64,000 nt of DNA from positions 5,146,001 through 5,210,000 of the forward strand of contig NZ_CP114413.1 in NCBI RefSeq assembly GCF_027270315.1, read 5' to 3'. Within the stretch, counting starts at the first letter, position 1, and each line of letters opens with the position of its first letter. Below the pieces are notes generated by a model that saw only the letters and a program-made list of their open reading frames with translations, did not search any database and was not told the DNA's origin. The stretch comes from Streptomyces cinnabarinus (GTDB lineage Bacteria; Actinomycetota; Actinomycetes; Streptomycetales; Streptomycetaceae). Shown in pieces: positions 7,769 to 16,541 of this stretch. A program made the position numbers and the translations under genes.

Positions 7769-9312
7769 GACGGCGGCAGGCACTCCTTCCCCGGCGGCTT
7801 CCCCTCCGGCCACGCGATCTCCACGAACCGCGCCCGCCCCTCCGCCGTGAGTTCCACGACCGGCACAGCCTTGTCGTACGGGTTGCCGTGCACGTCCAGG
7901 CAGATCCAGCCGCTCGCCCCGTTGACCCGCAGCGAGCCCTTGACCTGCGGCCACTGGAGGCCGACATCGGCGAGCGGCGGCAGGACCCTGCCGTCGGGCG
8001 TGGCCTCGCGGATGCCGTGCACGGCCAGCCGCATGGCGTCGTAGGCGATGATCAGCTGGCCGTCCTGGAGGGAGACCTCGCCGATGGGGCCGATCGGCTT
8101 GCGCGCGGCGAAGGACAGCAGTTCGGTCAGGGCCGCCGCGTCCAGCGTCGAGCCGCCGGTCTGCGAGGGGTTCTTGCCCCAGGCGTCGGGGTGGGCGAGG
8201 GCGGTGTAGCGCACCGAGAGCTTGCGGGTGAGGGCGGTGCGGTCGAGGTCCTTGTCGCCGGTGAGGTAGGAGCCCTCGTCGCCGGTCAGCAGCGTGAACT
8301 CGCGGTCCTGGCAGCCGCGTCCGCCCAGCGCGTTGATGAACTGCCGCAGCTGCGTGTGGCGTCCGGCGAACAGGATGGTGTCCGTGCCGGGGGCCGTGTC
8401 GCACACCAGGTGGGTGATCTGCCGGAAGGTGTTGGCGGTGGTGCCCTCCTGGCTGCGGTCGGCGGGCGGGGTGAAGGGCTGCGGCTCGTAGGGCGAGCCC
8501 TCGATCAGCTTCGCGAAGGACTCCTGGAGCGTGCGCGTGTACGGGTCGCCCGGCTTGTCGTAGACCAGCAGCGCCTTGCCCGCCGTCACCTGGGCGAAGG
8601 AGGCGAGTGCGCGGGCCTCGTCGGTGTTGGTGGGGGAGACTCGGGCGAGTCCGGGGAAGGGGTCCTTGCCGTGCTGCCCGTTGGCGAGGTCGTCGGCGGT
8701 GATGGAGGTGCCGATGACCGGGATGCCGCGCCGGGTCAGTTCCCGCACGGCCCGCTTGTTGTTCTCGGTGCTCAGACCCACCCCGGTCACCGCCCGCAGC
8801 CGGTCCGGGCCCTTCGTCATCCGCTCCAGCTGATCGACCGTGTGCTTCCAATGCGCCCCCGTCGCACCGGGGTTGGCGAGCACCAGACGGATCGCCGGGG
8901 ACTGCCCGTTGGACTCGTGGTTGGCCCGGTACTGCGCGAGATAGGCGCCCTGCACCTCATGCAGGACGTCGCCCAGGTTGTCCGGGTCGGACGCGGTGAA
9001 CGGCTCCAGCAGCGCCACGGTGACATAGCTGCCCGGCTTCAGTGAGCGGTTCTCCCGGTCGATCGCCGAGATCACGTCCCGCAGTCGGGGCCGGCCGAAG
9101 TCGTAGTCCGTGGTCGACACCCCCACGCACTCGTCGCTGTCCTCCGGCTTCTCCACCCCCCGGGCGCAGGAGCGGTCCTCCTTCGCGAGCGCGCCGACCC
9201 CGAACCAGCCGCCGGTCACCAGCGCGGCGGTGAGCAGCAGGGCCAGGTAGCGGCGTAACGGGATCTCCCAGACGTCCTCGCGCAGCCACGTCCACAGACC
9301 TCCGCGCGCCAT
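7765..9312 (-). CDS. Membrane-tethered periplasmic-binding-protein-like sensor (bldA TTA codon)
   Basis: A 515-residue protein with one N-terminal helix (RYLALLLTAALVTGGWFGVG, residues 22-41) and no lipobox, followed by a two-lobed domain resembling type 1 periplasmic binding proteins of the Leu/Ile/Val family: AYLAQYRANHE, VTGVGLSTENNKRAVRELTRRGIPVIG and an AFAQVTAGKALLVYD-type interlobe segment. The helix keeps it anchored with the ligand domain outside. No ABC permease is nearby; instead it is coupled by a one-base TGATG overlap to a P-loop ATPase upstream, so sensing rather than uptake is likely. Leucine 19 is encoded by TTA (9258-9256), read by the developmentally controlled bldA tRNA. 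ATG 9312 was chosen for the overlap. Confidence 0.75.
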   Translation of the reverse strand: MARGGLWTWLREDVWEIPLRRYLALLLTAALVTGGWFGVGALAKEDRSCARGVEKPEDSDECVGVSTTDYDFGRPRLRDVISAIDRENRSLKPGSYVTVALLEPFTASDPDNLGDVLHEVQGAYLAQYRANHESNGQSPAIRLVLANPGATGAHWKHTVDQLERMTKGPDRLRAVTGVGLSTENNKRAVRELTRRGIPVIGTSITADDLANGQHGKDPFPGLARVSPTNTDEARALASFAQVTAGKALLVYDKPGDPYTRTLQESFAKLIEGSPYEPQPFTPPADRSQEGTTANTFRQITHLVCDTAPGTDTILFAGRHTQLRQFINALGGRGCQDREFTLLTGDEGSYLTGDKDLDRTALTRKLSVRYTALAHPDAWGKNPSQTGGSTLDAAALTELLSFAARKPIGPIGEVSLQDGQLIIAYDAMRLAVHGIREATPDGRVLPPLADVGLQWPQVKGSLRVNGASGWICLDVHGNPYDKAVPVVELTAEGRARFVEIAWPEGKPPGKECLPPS

Positions 9313-11384
9313 CAGGCCTCCCCCTCGTCGTCGTCCGGGATGTGCGGCGTCCGCCCCGCGAGGGCGTCGTCCGGCCAGTCCCGCGAGGCCCGCCACAGCA
9401 GGGCGTTCCCGGCGGGCCGCAGATTGGAGAGCTGCTCCAGTTCGAACCGCAGCCGCTGTCCGACCGTCTCGTCGGGCAGGGTCAGCGGATCGGTCAACTG
9501 CCATACGGCGTACAGCAGTCGGCGCACCCGCAGGTGCAGGCCGGCCTCGACGCCCTCCGGCGGCTCGTGCCCGGCGTCGGTGCGGCCGAGCGCGACCGCC
9601 GCCCGCCGGTCGTCGTGCCCGGTGAAGTCGCGGCCGTCGGCGTCGTGCGCGTGGAAGTAGGGCGCGGAGGCGATGAACCGCAGCGCTTTCAGCCACTCGC
9701 GGGTCGGCAGCGTGGCGAAGGTGTCCCGCAGGTACGCCACCGCCGACTCGGTGTTGCCCAGGGCGAGTTCATGGTGCAGCCGGTACCGGACGCGTTCCTC
9801 GGAGGGGTCGGCGTAGTGGTCGATCAGCGTCTCGTGCGCCGTACGCCACTGCCCGTGGTCGGCGTCCCGGTGATGCAGCCGGAGCAGCAGCAGCGTCCGC
9901 ACGAAGGCGTCACCGACGAACCGTCCCGGCACCGCGGGCAGCCCCTCGGACACCAGCCGGGTCTGCAACGCCCGTACGTCAGCGGGCCCGAAGTCCTCCG
10001 GGAGCAGCGCGTCGGCGAGCGCACAGGCGGAGTCGTGGTCGTGGGCGGCGGCCAGCACGGTCAGTTCGTCCAGCCGGTCCGGGGGCACGAGCCGGTCCAG
10101 CAGCTCCAGGTAGGCGGGCCTGCCGTCGTGCTCGGCGTGCAGCCGTACGTCCGCGGTGAGCAGCTCGCCGAGCGAGGAGGCGTCGGTGAGGTTCTGCTCG
10201 GCGGACTCGGCGAGCAGGGTGGTGCCGAGCGGGTTCCCGCCGGTCAACCGGTGTATGGCCTGCGGGAGTCGGGGCGGGACCGAGGGGTCGGCGCCGACGA
10301 TGTGCAGGGTGTCGTCACCGCTCAGCGGCGGCAGCGACACCAGCAGCGCCCGCGAGGACGCCGAGCCCGGGTCCGGGGCCCAGTCGCTGGAGCGGGCCAC
10401 CTCGGGCAGCGCCCGCCGTCCCGCGTTGCGCAGGGCGGGGCGTCCGGTGCCGCGGACGGCGGCGAAGAAGACGACCTGGTCGGTGACGCCCTCGGAGCGG
10501 TCCCGCAGCACCGCCTCGACGAGGCCGGGCCCAGGCGCGGTCTGCGCGTTGTCGAGCAGCACGAGCGGCCGTCCCAGCCGCTTCATGCGGGGCAGTACGC
10601 CCGTGTAGGCGTCGGTGAGATCGGCCAGCAGCGCCCGCACCAGGTGCCGTTCGGCGTGCTCGCGGGAGGTGCCGCCGGCCCGGAAGTGCCCGGAGAGCAG
10701 GATCAGTCCGCGGCGGGCGTTGTCCCCGGCGTTGGGGTAGTCCCGGTACCAGGCGGAGGCCCGCTGGTGGCGCCGGCCCGCGAAGCCGTCGGAGAGGGAC
10801 TCCAGGGTGGCCTCCACGGCCGCCGACAGCAGCGGCCCGGTGCCGGTGGCGGCCGCGACGACCTTCGCGGCGACCCGGCCCGCCCAGCGCCCGGCGAAGC
10901 CGCCGACCCAGGACCCGCTCTCGTTCAGCAGCAGGATCCGCTGCACCTCGCGCCGGATCCGCTCCGAGTCGGCGTCCCCCCAGCCGCCGGCCGCGACCGC
11001 GACGAGCCCCGTCATCAGCCGCGGGAACTGGATCCGCCCGGCGCCGGTCACCTGCTCGGCGAGCTGCTCGGCGAGGACCAGCAGCGCCTGCGACACCCGG
11101 GACCACGCCTCGGCGGGCCGCCCCGGAGGCGGCCCCGCGAACTCGGTGTCCTCGCAGTCGATCAGCCCGACCGGGGTGTGCCCCTTGTAGGCCGACCGCA
11201 ACTCGCCGAGCACCGCGCTCTTGCCGAGCCCGCGTGCCCCGGACAGCACCACGAACGGCAGCTCCCGGGGATGCTCGTACGGCGTCACCCGGTGCTGATG
11301 CGGGCGCAGCCCGACGAGCCGTGGCGCAAGCCCGGCCGGATCGGTGTCGAACAACGCCCCGCGCCCGTGCAACCGTCTGCCCAC
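9312..11384 (-). CDS. P-loop ATPase (STAND/AAA-like) coupled to the binding protein
   Basis: A 690-residue cytoplasmic protein with a Walker A motif S-G-A-R-G-L-G-K-S-A-V near residue 50 and a Walker B-like stretch GRPLVLLDNAQTAPG near residue 285. The rest is helical and Leu/Ala/Arg-rich, as in STAND regulatory ATPases. The C-terminal half has no domain I recognise. GTG 11384 was chosen because GGGGGGAGA lies 5 bases upstream; an upstream in-frame GTG at 11435 lacks a ribosome-binding site. It is translationally coupled to the downstream membrane-tethered binding protein, which suggests a sensor and intracellular ATPase pair. Function unknown. Confidence 0.7.
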   Translation of the reverse strand: MGRRLHGRGALFDTDPAGLAPRLVGLRPHQHRVTPYEHPRELPFVVLSGARGLGKSAVLGELRSAYKGHTPVGLIDCEDTEFAGPPPGRPAEAWSRVSQALLVLAEQLAEQVTGAGRIQFPRLMTGLVAVAAGGWGDADSERIRREVQRILLLNESGSWVGGFAGRWAGRVAAKVVAAATGTGPLLSAAVEATLESLSDGFAGRRHQRASAWYRDYPNAGDNARRGLILLSGHFRAGGTSREHAERHLVRALLADLTDAYTGVLPRMKRLGRPLVLLDNAQTAPGPGLVEAVLRDRSEGVTDQVVFFAAVRGTGRPALRNAGRRALPEVARSSDWAPDPGSASSRALLVSLPPLSGDDTLHIVGADPSVPPRLPQAIHRLTGGNPLGTTLLAESAEQNLTDASSLGELLTADVRLHAEHDGRPAYLELLDRLVPPDRLDELTVLAAAHDHDSACALADALLPEDFGPADVRALQTRLVSEGLPAVPGRFVGDAFVRTLLLLRLHHRDADHGQWRTAHETLIDHYADPSEERVRYRLHHELALGNTESAVAYLRDTFATLPTREWLKALRFIASAPYFHAHDADGRDFTGHDDRRAAVALGRTDAGHEPPEGVEAGLHLRVRRLLYAVWQLTDPLTLPDETVGQRLRFELEQLSNLRPAGNALLWRASRDWPDDALAGRTPHIPDDDEGEA

Positions 11385-11566
11385 CGCATCTCCCCCCGAG
11401 GCGGTCAACGTCGATCCGTCCGCGCTGCTGTACACGCGTGAGATCTATCAACACCAGGGTAGGGAGGGGGAGTTGGTTCGCACTAGATCGCGTGGTGTCC
11501 ATTGGGTTCCGAAAGTGTCGCTATGCGGCCGCCGCGGGGCGGAATCCAGCCCGCTAACCTCCCCGC

Positions 11567-12565
11567 ATGACCCGTACGACACCGCCCCGTCCGGTCGACA
11601 TAGCGGCCGTCCTCCCCGAGTTGGCGCCGCTCGCCCGCACCTCGGTCCGGCTGCATCCGCGTCCCGGTGCGCCCACTGCGGCGGACAGCTCGGTCGGCGG
11701 GCCGCTGCTGTGGCCGGCGGACGAGCCCTGGCCCACCTGCCCGGAGCACACCGGCCCCTGGCTCACCGGCTACGACCCCGAGGACCTGCGCGCCCAGCGC
11801 CGCATCCTGACCGAGGGCTGGGCCCGCCCCCGCACCCCCGGGACGGACTTCCTCACACCCGAGGAGCGCGCCTTCGTCAACGGCCTCGGCTACACCGGCG
11901 TACGCAAGCCCCTGGACGGCGAGGTCCCCCTCCTGCCCGTCCTCCAGCTCTACGCCCGGGACGTCCCGTCCCTGCCCCGCCCGCCCGGCACCGACCTGCT
12001 CCAGGTGCTGTGGTGCTCCTTCGAGCACGGCGAGGACTGCATGCCCGGGGTCCAACTGCGCTGGCGGACGGCCGAAGAGGTGCGCTCGCCCCGGGAGACC
12101 CCGTGGCCGCCGGTGGTGAGCGAGAACGGCTACCTGCCCGAGCCCTGTCTGCTCCACCCGGAGCCGGGGGTCGTCGAGTACCCGGCCCCGCACGAACTCG
12201 ACGACGACCTCGCCGAGCGCGTCGCTGCCTGGGAGGAGGGCGGAGCGTACGACTACCACTCCGACCTCGCCGTCGCCCCCGGCTGGAAGCTCGGCGGATA
12301 CGGCAACTGGAGCTTCTGCGACCCCTGGCCGATGAACTGCGAGGAGTGCGGCAGCGCCATGCGCCCCTTCCTCACCGTCGACAGCTCCGAATGGGACGGC
12401 GGCACCGGGAGCTGGTGCCCCGAGGAGGAGCCCGCGCCGGACGAGCGCCCGCTGTACCCGCAGTCCCACGAACCCACGATGGTCAACATCGGCCGTGGCT
12501 ACACGATGCAGATCCACCTCTGCCCGGAGTCCTTCGACCACCCGCACCTTCAGGCGATGCAGTAG
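11567..12565 (+). CDS. DUF1963/YwqG-like hypothetical protein
   Basis: A 332-residue soluble protein. The opening VGGPLLWPADEPWPTCPEH near residue 45 is the hallmark of YwqG-like (DUF1963) proteins, which usually read GGxP..P...WP. A C-terminal C-E-E-C-G pair near residue 262 and further Cys residues could bind a metal. It has no signal peptide. It is transcribed divergently from the ATPase gene, with about 180 bases between, and ends 5 bases before a convergent oxygenase gene. Biochemical function is not known for the family. Confidence 0.6.
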   Translation: MTRTTPPRPVDIAAVLPELAPLARTSVRLHPRPGAPTAADSSVGGPLLWPADEPWPTCPEHTGPWLTGYDPEDLRAQRRILTEGWARPRTPGTDFLTPEERAFVNGLGYTGVRKPLDGEVPLLPVLQLYARDVPSLPRPPGTDLLQVLWCSFEHGEDCMPGVQLRWRTAEEVRSPRETPWPPVVSENGYLPEPCLLHPEPGVVEYPAPHELDDDLAERVAAWEEGGAYDYHSDLAVAPGWKLGGYGNWSFCDPWPMNCEECGSAMRPFLTVDSSEWDGGTGSWCPEEEPAPDERPLYPQSHEPTMVNIGRGYTMQIHLCPESFDHPHLQAMQ

Positions 12566-12570
12566 CCGGG

Positions 12571-13536
12571 TCAGTCGACGGTGATCGAGTCCAGCTTCGC
12601 CCGCAGGTACACATGCGAGTCGACCGGCTCGTACGCCACCCGCCCGACCGGCGCGGGCACGGACTCCACCCGCGTCCCCGGGGTGCACTCGCCGAAGTAG
12701 ACCAGGGAGATCAGCTCTTCGGTGGGCGCGTCCGCGGGCGGCGGGAGGACGCGGTGGCGTCCGGAGCGCCAGCGGTCGCCGGTCCAACGGGCCATCAGGT
12801 CACCGATGTTGATGGTGAAGGCGTCCGGGTCGTACGGCGCGTCCGCCCAGCCGCCCTCGTCCGTGTACACCTGAAGGCCGCCCTTCCCGGCCTGCCGGTC
12901 CAGGATGGTCACCGTCCCGAAGTCGGTGTGCGGCCCGATCCGGAACTGCCCCGGCCGCGGCTCGCCGGTCACCTCGGTCCCCGGGTACCAGTTGATGTTG
13001 AAGCCGTACGTCGGACGGTCCATGTGCCGGGAGAAGAAGTCGGGTTCGAGCCCGAGGGCGTCGCCGAGCAGGGAGAGCAGCTCCTTCTCCAGCGCGGCCA
13101 TGTGCGCGAGGTACTCCTCGCACAGGGTCCGCAGCTCAGGCACCTCGCTCGGCCACACATTGGGCGCGTACCACTCGGCGTTGACGACCGGGTCGTCGAA
13201 GGGCTCGTGGGTGGCGAAGGTCAGCGACTCCTTCAGGTCCGGCGGCGTCTCGGTCCCCTCCGCGTACCCGTTGGCCTCGGCGCCGGGCCCGAGCCACCCC
13301 CGCCCGCCGACCCTGGCGGCGTAGGGCTGCTTGAGGCGGTCGGGCAGCCGGAAGAAGTCCCGGGCGGCGTCCCGGACACGTGAACGCAGCGCCGGATCCA
13401 CTCCGTGCCCGGTGACCAGCAGGAACCCGGCCGTCTGGAGGGCCTCGTCGACGGTACGGGCGATCCCGGCGCGGACGCCGGGGTCGCCGTCGACCCAGGG
13501 CGCCAGGTCGATGACGGGAATGCGGGAGTCACTCAC
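12571..13536 (-). CDS. 2-oxoglutarate/Fe(II) oxygenase, isopenicillin N synthase family
   Basis: A 321-residue soluble enzyme opening with SDSRIPVIDLAPW, the typical start of the DIOX_N domain, followed by a double-stranded beta-helix core. The iron ligands are HTDFG (H and D) near residue 208 and a distal His in WRSGRHRVLPPP near residue 262, with RVLPPP in the place usually holding the R-x-S co-substrate motif. GTG 13536 is preceded by GAGGAC and overlaps the deaminase stop by 8 bases; a longer frame extends into that gene but is unlikely. The substrate is unknown. Pairing with a pyrimidine deaminase hints at nucleobase or pyrimidine-like metabolism, by context only. Confidence 0.85.
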   Translation of the reverse strand: MSDSRIPVIDLAPWVDGDPGVRAGIARTVDEALQTAGFLLVTGHGVDPALRSRVRDAARDFFRLPDRLKQPYAARVGGRGWLGPGAEANGYAEGTETPPDLKESLTFATHEPFDDPVVNAEWYAPNVWPSEVPELRTLCEEYLAHMAALEKELLSLLGDALGLEPDFFSRHMDRPTYGFNINWYPGTEVTGEPRPGQFRIGPHTDFGTVTILDRQAGKGGLQVYTDEGGWADAPYDPDAFTINIGDLMARWTGDRWRSGRHRVLPPPADAPTEELISLVYFGECTPGTRVESVPAPVGRVAYEPVDSHVYLRAKLDSITVD

Positions 13537-13978
13537 CGATGTCCTCGTTCCACAGTTCGGGCCGGTCCTTGATGAAGTCACGCATCAGCTCGACGCACTC
13601 CGGGTCGTCGAGCAGCACGATCTCCACGCCGTGCTCGGCCAGCCAGTCGTGCCCACCGCGGAAGGTCACCGCCTCGCCGATCACGACCCGCGAGATCCCG
13701 AACTGCCGGACCAGTCCGGAGCAGTACCAGCAGGGCGAGAGGGTCGTCACCATCGTCGTACCCCGGTACGACCGCTGCCGCCCCGCCGCCCGGAACGCGG
13801 CCGTCTCCGCATGCATCGACGGATCACCGTCCTGGACCCGCCGGTTGTGCCCCCGCCCGAGCAGCGCCCCGTCGGCCCCGAACAGCGCGGCCCCGATCGG
13901 AATACCGCCCTCCGCGAGCCCCGCGCGGGCCTCCTCGACGGCGACCGCGAGCCGGCTCCGTGCCTGTGCCTGATCCAT
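13529..13978 (-). CDS. Yeast-type cytosine/nucleobase deaminase
   Basis: A 149-residue zinc-dependent deaminase. The catalytic H-A-E (MHAETAAF) lies near residue 60 and the zinc-binding P-C-x-x-C (SPCWYCSGL) near residue 92. The overall pattern, including GRGHNRR, a FGISRVVIGE strand and the ending WNEDIGE, closely follows yeast cytosine deaminase (Fcy1), so conversion of cytosine to uracil, or of a close analogue, is a good guess. ATG 13978 gives the expected length. It is first in a two-gene operon with the 2OG oxygenase. Guanine or other base deamination is possible. Confidence 0.85.
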   Translation of the reverse strand: MDQAQARSRLAVAVEEARAGLAEGGIPIGAALFGADGALLGRGHNRRVQDGDPSMHAETAAFRAAGRQRSYRGTTMVTTLSPCWYCSGLVRQFGISRVVIGEAVTFRGGHDWLAEHGVEIVLLDDPECVELMRDFIKDRPELWNEDIGE

Positions 13979-14127
13979 ACCGCCCACTCTGCTGGCCCGG
14001 CGACACCAGGGCAACGCGTGAAAGGCGCAACCCGGTCTGAGTACGCGTGCTCAGGCCCGGACGGCCGGGCACCGCGAAGGTAGGTCGAGCCGGATCACGG
14101 CACCCACAGCACTCACAGGAGTCGATC

Positions 14128-14427
14128 GTGCCCAAGCCCCGCAGGTTCCAGACCCTCGCAGCCGCCCTCGTCGCCGCGGCGGCGGCCGTGGCGCTCACCG
14201 GATGCTCCGGCTGGGAGTACACGGAGAACATCTGCAACAGCGGTGAGTACCCCGTCCTCCAGGTGAACGGCACCGGATCCGCGTGCACGCCGGACGACGA
14301 GGAGCCCGCGGACGGCTACGCCCGCTACCCGGAGGGCAAGGTGCCGGAGCAGGTCGACGACAAGTGGGACGTCTACTGGCGCACCCACACCCTCGACGAG
14401 AAGGGCGACATCGTCCCCGCGTCCTGA
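14128..14427 (+). CDS. Small SCO0607-type lipoprotein
   Basis: A 99-residue lipoprotein with signal peptide and lipobox ALTGC near residue 26; the mature part is short, acidic and contains two more Cys (ENICNSGEYP and SACTPDDEE). The pattern matches a small streptomycete family I know as SCO0607-type lipoproteins, of unknown function. GTG 14128 follows AGGAG. It is the first of three small exported proteins in a row. Confidence 0.7.
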   Translation: MPKPRRFQTLAAALVAAAAAVALTGCSGWEYTENICNSGEYPVLQVNGTGSACTPDDEEPADGYARYPEGKVPEQVDDKWDVYWRTHTLDEKGDIVPAS

Positions 14428-14496
14428 CCGGCCCCGGACCGAACGAAACCGGTGCCCGCCGCGTCGGAGTTCCGGGAAGCACGGGGAAGGGGACCG

Positions 14497-14895
14497 ATGA
14501 GACCGGTACTGCTGATGGCGGGGATCACCGCGCTGGCGCTGGGCGCCGTCGGATGCGCGGAGACCAGCGACGAGGCCGGTGAGGCCGCGGCCTCCTGCGC
14601 CTACGTCATCGACTACGACAACCGCCGCTACTCGGACGTGGCCAACATCGACTACCGCCGGGGCGAGAAGCTCGGCACGGCCACCCAGCCCCCCTGCGAC
14701 GACACCCCGGGCGACGGGGACGACGGCGAGCCCACCCGCCGCATCACGGCCTACGCCGTCCAGGGCCTGGACCCCGGCATCGCCATCGCCGTGGGAGACG
14801 CCCCCGACGACGTCATCTTCGTAGCCGTCCGTGAGGGCGGCGACCTGCCGCCCGAGATCGACAAGCTCCCCCGACTGCCCCCGGAACAGGAGTGA
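14497..14895 (+). CDS. Small lipoprotein, function unknown
   Basis: A 132-residue protein with signal sequence and lipobox GAVGC near residue 20. The mature domain has CAYVIDYDNRRYSDV, a second Cys in PPCDDTPGD, and ends Pro-rich. Two cysteines beyond the lipobox suggest a disulphide. The RBS GGGAAGGGG precedes ATG 14497. It is 69 bases after the previous lipoprotein gene and 4 bases before the next exported protein, so the three form a likely operon. No named family is certain. Confidence 0.7.
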   Translation: MRPVLLMAGITALALGAVGCAETSDEAGEAAASCAYVIDYDNRRYSDVANIDYRRGEKLGTATQPPCDDTPGDGDDGEPTRRITAYAVQGLDPGIAIAVGDAPDDVIFVAVREGGDLPPEIDKLPRLPPEQE

Positions 14896-14899
14896 CGAC

Positions 14900-15511
14900 A
14901 TGAAGAGGAACCGCGTCCGGATCGGCGCCGCCGCCGTCGCCACCGCGGGTGTCGTGACCGGCGCCGGGCTGTGGATCAACGCCCTGGGGACCGGGCATGC
15001 CGACGACGACGGCGACCGCGGTACCGTCGCTGCCCAGCCGAAGGCGTCTCGGTGCGTCGGCGCCAAGGCCGCCACGACCGCCGTCGACAACCCCGACGAG
15101 ACCCCTCTCGACCGCCTCCTCGACGACATCGACCGGCTCGGCCGGAACCGCTTCGCCCACTCCTTCACCGGACTCTCCGTCGACGAGGACCACAAGGCCG
15201 CCGACCTCTACCGCATCCCCTCCGCCTCCTTCGACGACGCCGTCTGCGACGCCGCCGAGAAGGGGGTCACCGTGCGGATCCACGACACCGACGCGAGCCG
15301 CACGGATCTCGACGCCCTCGCCGACCGGATCAGCGAGGACATGAACCGCTGGGACGGCACCTTCCAGCTCCGCCAGGTCGGCGTGGACGAACGGGGCTGG
15401 GTGAGCGTCGGCGTCGACGACCCCGGCACCGCCGAGCCCGTCCTCCACGACACCTTCGGCCATGAGCGGCACCTCAGGGTCGTCCACGTCGAACAGGCCC
15501 ACCTGGACTGA
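14900..15511 (+). CDS. Secreted or membrane-anchored hypothetical protein
   Basis: A 203-residue protein with an N-terminal hydrophobic segment (VATAGVVTGAGLWINAL, about residues 14-30) and an extracytoplasmic alpha/beta domain with two Cys (SRCVGAK and DAVCDAA). The C-terminal segment GWVSVGVDDPGTAEPVL resembles small secreted folds seen in streptomycetes, but I do not recognise a family. ATG 14900 follows the upstream lipoprotein stop by 4 bases with an AGGAG ribosome-binding site, so the two are coupled. Confidence 0.65.
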   Translation: MKRNRVRIGAAAVATAGVVTGAGLWINALGTGHADDDGDRGTVAAQPKASRCVGAKAATTAVDNPDETPLDRLLDDIDRLGRNRFAHSFTGLSVDEDHKAADLYRIPSASFDDAVCDAAEKGVTVRIHDTDASRTDLDALADRISEDMNRWDGTFQLRQVGVDERGWVSVGVDDPGTAEPVLHDTFGHERHLRVVHVEQAHLD

Positions 15512-15593
15512 TCGGCACCGCCGATGGGGCCATCGGCAGGACGCACCGGCAGCGCGTGGACCTGCGACGACGTCCGCTCGTAGCGTCCAGGAC

Positions 15594-16541
15594 ATGACAT
15601 CCGAGAACAAGGGCACGGCCCAGCTGACCATCGCGATGGTGCTCTCCGGCACCCTCGGCGTCTTCGTCGTGGAGTCGGGCGCCTCGCCCTTCAACGTCGT
15701 CTTCTTCCGCGTGCTGTTCGGCGCGCTCGCCCTGGGCGGGTACATCCTCGCCCGAGGCTGGCTCAGGGACCACGGGTTCACGCCCCGCACCCTCGGACTC
15801 GCCGTCCTCGGCGGGGTGTTCATCGTCTTCAACTGGGTCCTGCTCTTCCAGTCGTACGAGAACACCTCCATCTCCGTCGCGACGGTCGTCTACCACACCC
15901 AGCCGTTCTACGTCGTGCTGCTCGGCGCGCTCCTGTTCCGCGAGCGGATCACCGCCGCCAAGGCCGCCTGGATCGGCGTCGCCTTCGCGGGGCTGGTGCT
16001 CGTCTCGGGCGTCACACCCGGCGACTTCGGCAGCGGGGGCGCCTATCTGACCGGCCTCGGCCAGGCCCTCCTCGCCGCGCTCCTGTACGGCCTGTCCACC
16101 GTCGTCACCAAGCGCGTCACCGGCGTCCGCCCGCACCTCATCGCGCTCGTCCAGGTCCTCGTCGGCATCCCCCTGCTGCTCCCCTTCGCCGACTTCGGCG
16201 CGATGCGCGGCACCGGCGCCGACTGGGGCTGGCTGGTGGGCCTCGGCATCATCCACACCGGGCTGATGTACGTCCTGATGTACGCCGCCTACGCCCAGCT
16301 GCCCACCGCGAAGATCGCCGTCCTCGCCTTCGTCTACCCGGCGGTCGCGATGCTGGTCGACTGGGCGGTGTACGGCCACCACATCGGCCTCGTCCAGGCG
16401 CTCGGCGTCCCGCTGATCGTGACGGCGAGCCTGAAGGTCACCCTTGCTCGACGACCAGCTTCCGCGCCTGCTCCAGGAACAGCCGGGCATGCGCCGGAAG
16501 CCGCTTCCCGGCCCGCCACGCCAGTTGCGTCCGAAGCGTGA
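15594..16541 (+). CDS. EamA-family transporter (drug/metabolite transporter superfamily)
   Basis: A 315-residue inner-membrane protein of about ten helices with the duplicated EamA layout. Typical segments are VESGASPFNVVFFRVLFGAL and PTAKIAVLAFVYPAVAMLVDW. Such carriers export or import small metabolites; the substrate is unknown. The last 35 or so codons (RRPASAPAPGTAGHAPEA...) lie antisense over the end of the convergent LysR gene and look non-homologous. The LysR gene, at the opposite side of the overlap, is a candidate regulator. Confidence 0.85.
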   Translation: MTSENKGTAQLTIAMVLSGTLGVFVVESGASPFNVVFFRVLFGALALGGYILARGWLRDHGFTPRTLGLAVLGGVFIVFNWVLLFQSYENTSISVATVVYHTQPFYVVLLGALLFRERITAAKAAWIGVAFAGLVLVSGVTPGDFGSGGAYLTGLGQALLAALLYGLSTVVTKRVTGVRPHLIALVQVLVGIPLLLPFADFGAMRGTGADWGWLVGLGIIHTGLMYVLMYAAYAQLPTAKIAVLAFVYPAVAMLVDWAVYGHHIGLVQALGVPLIVTASLKVTLARRPASAPAPGTAGHAPEAASRPATPVASEA

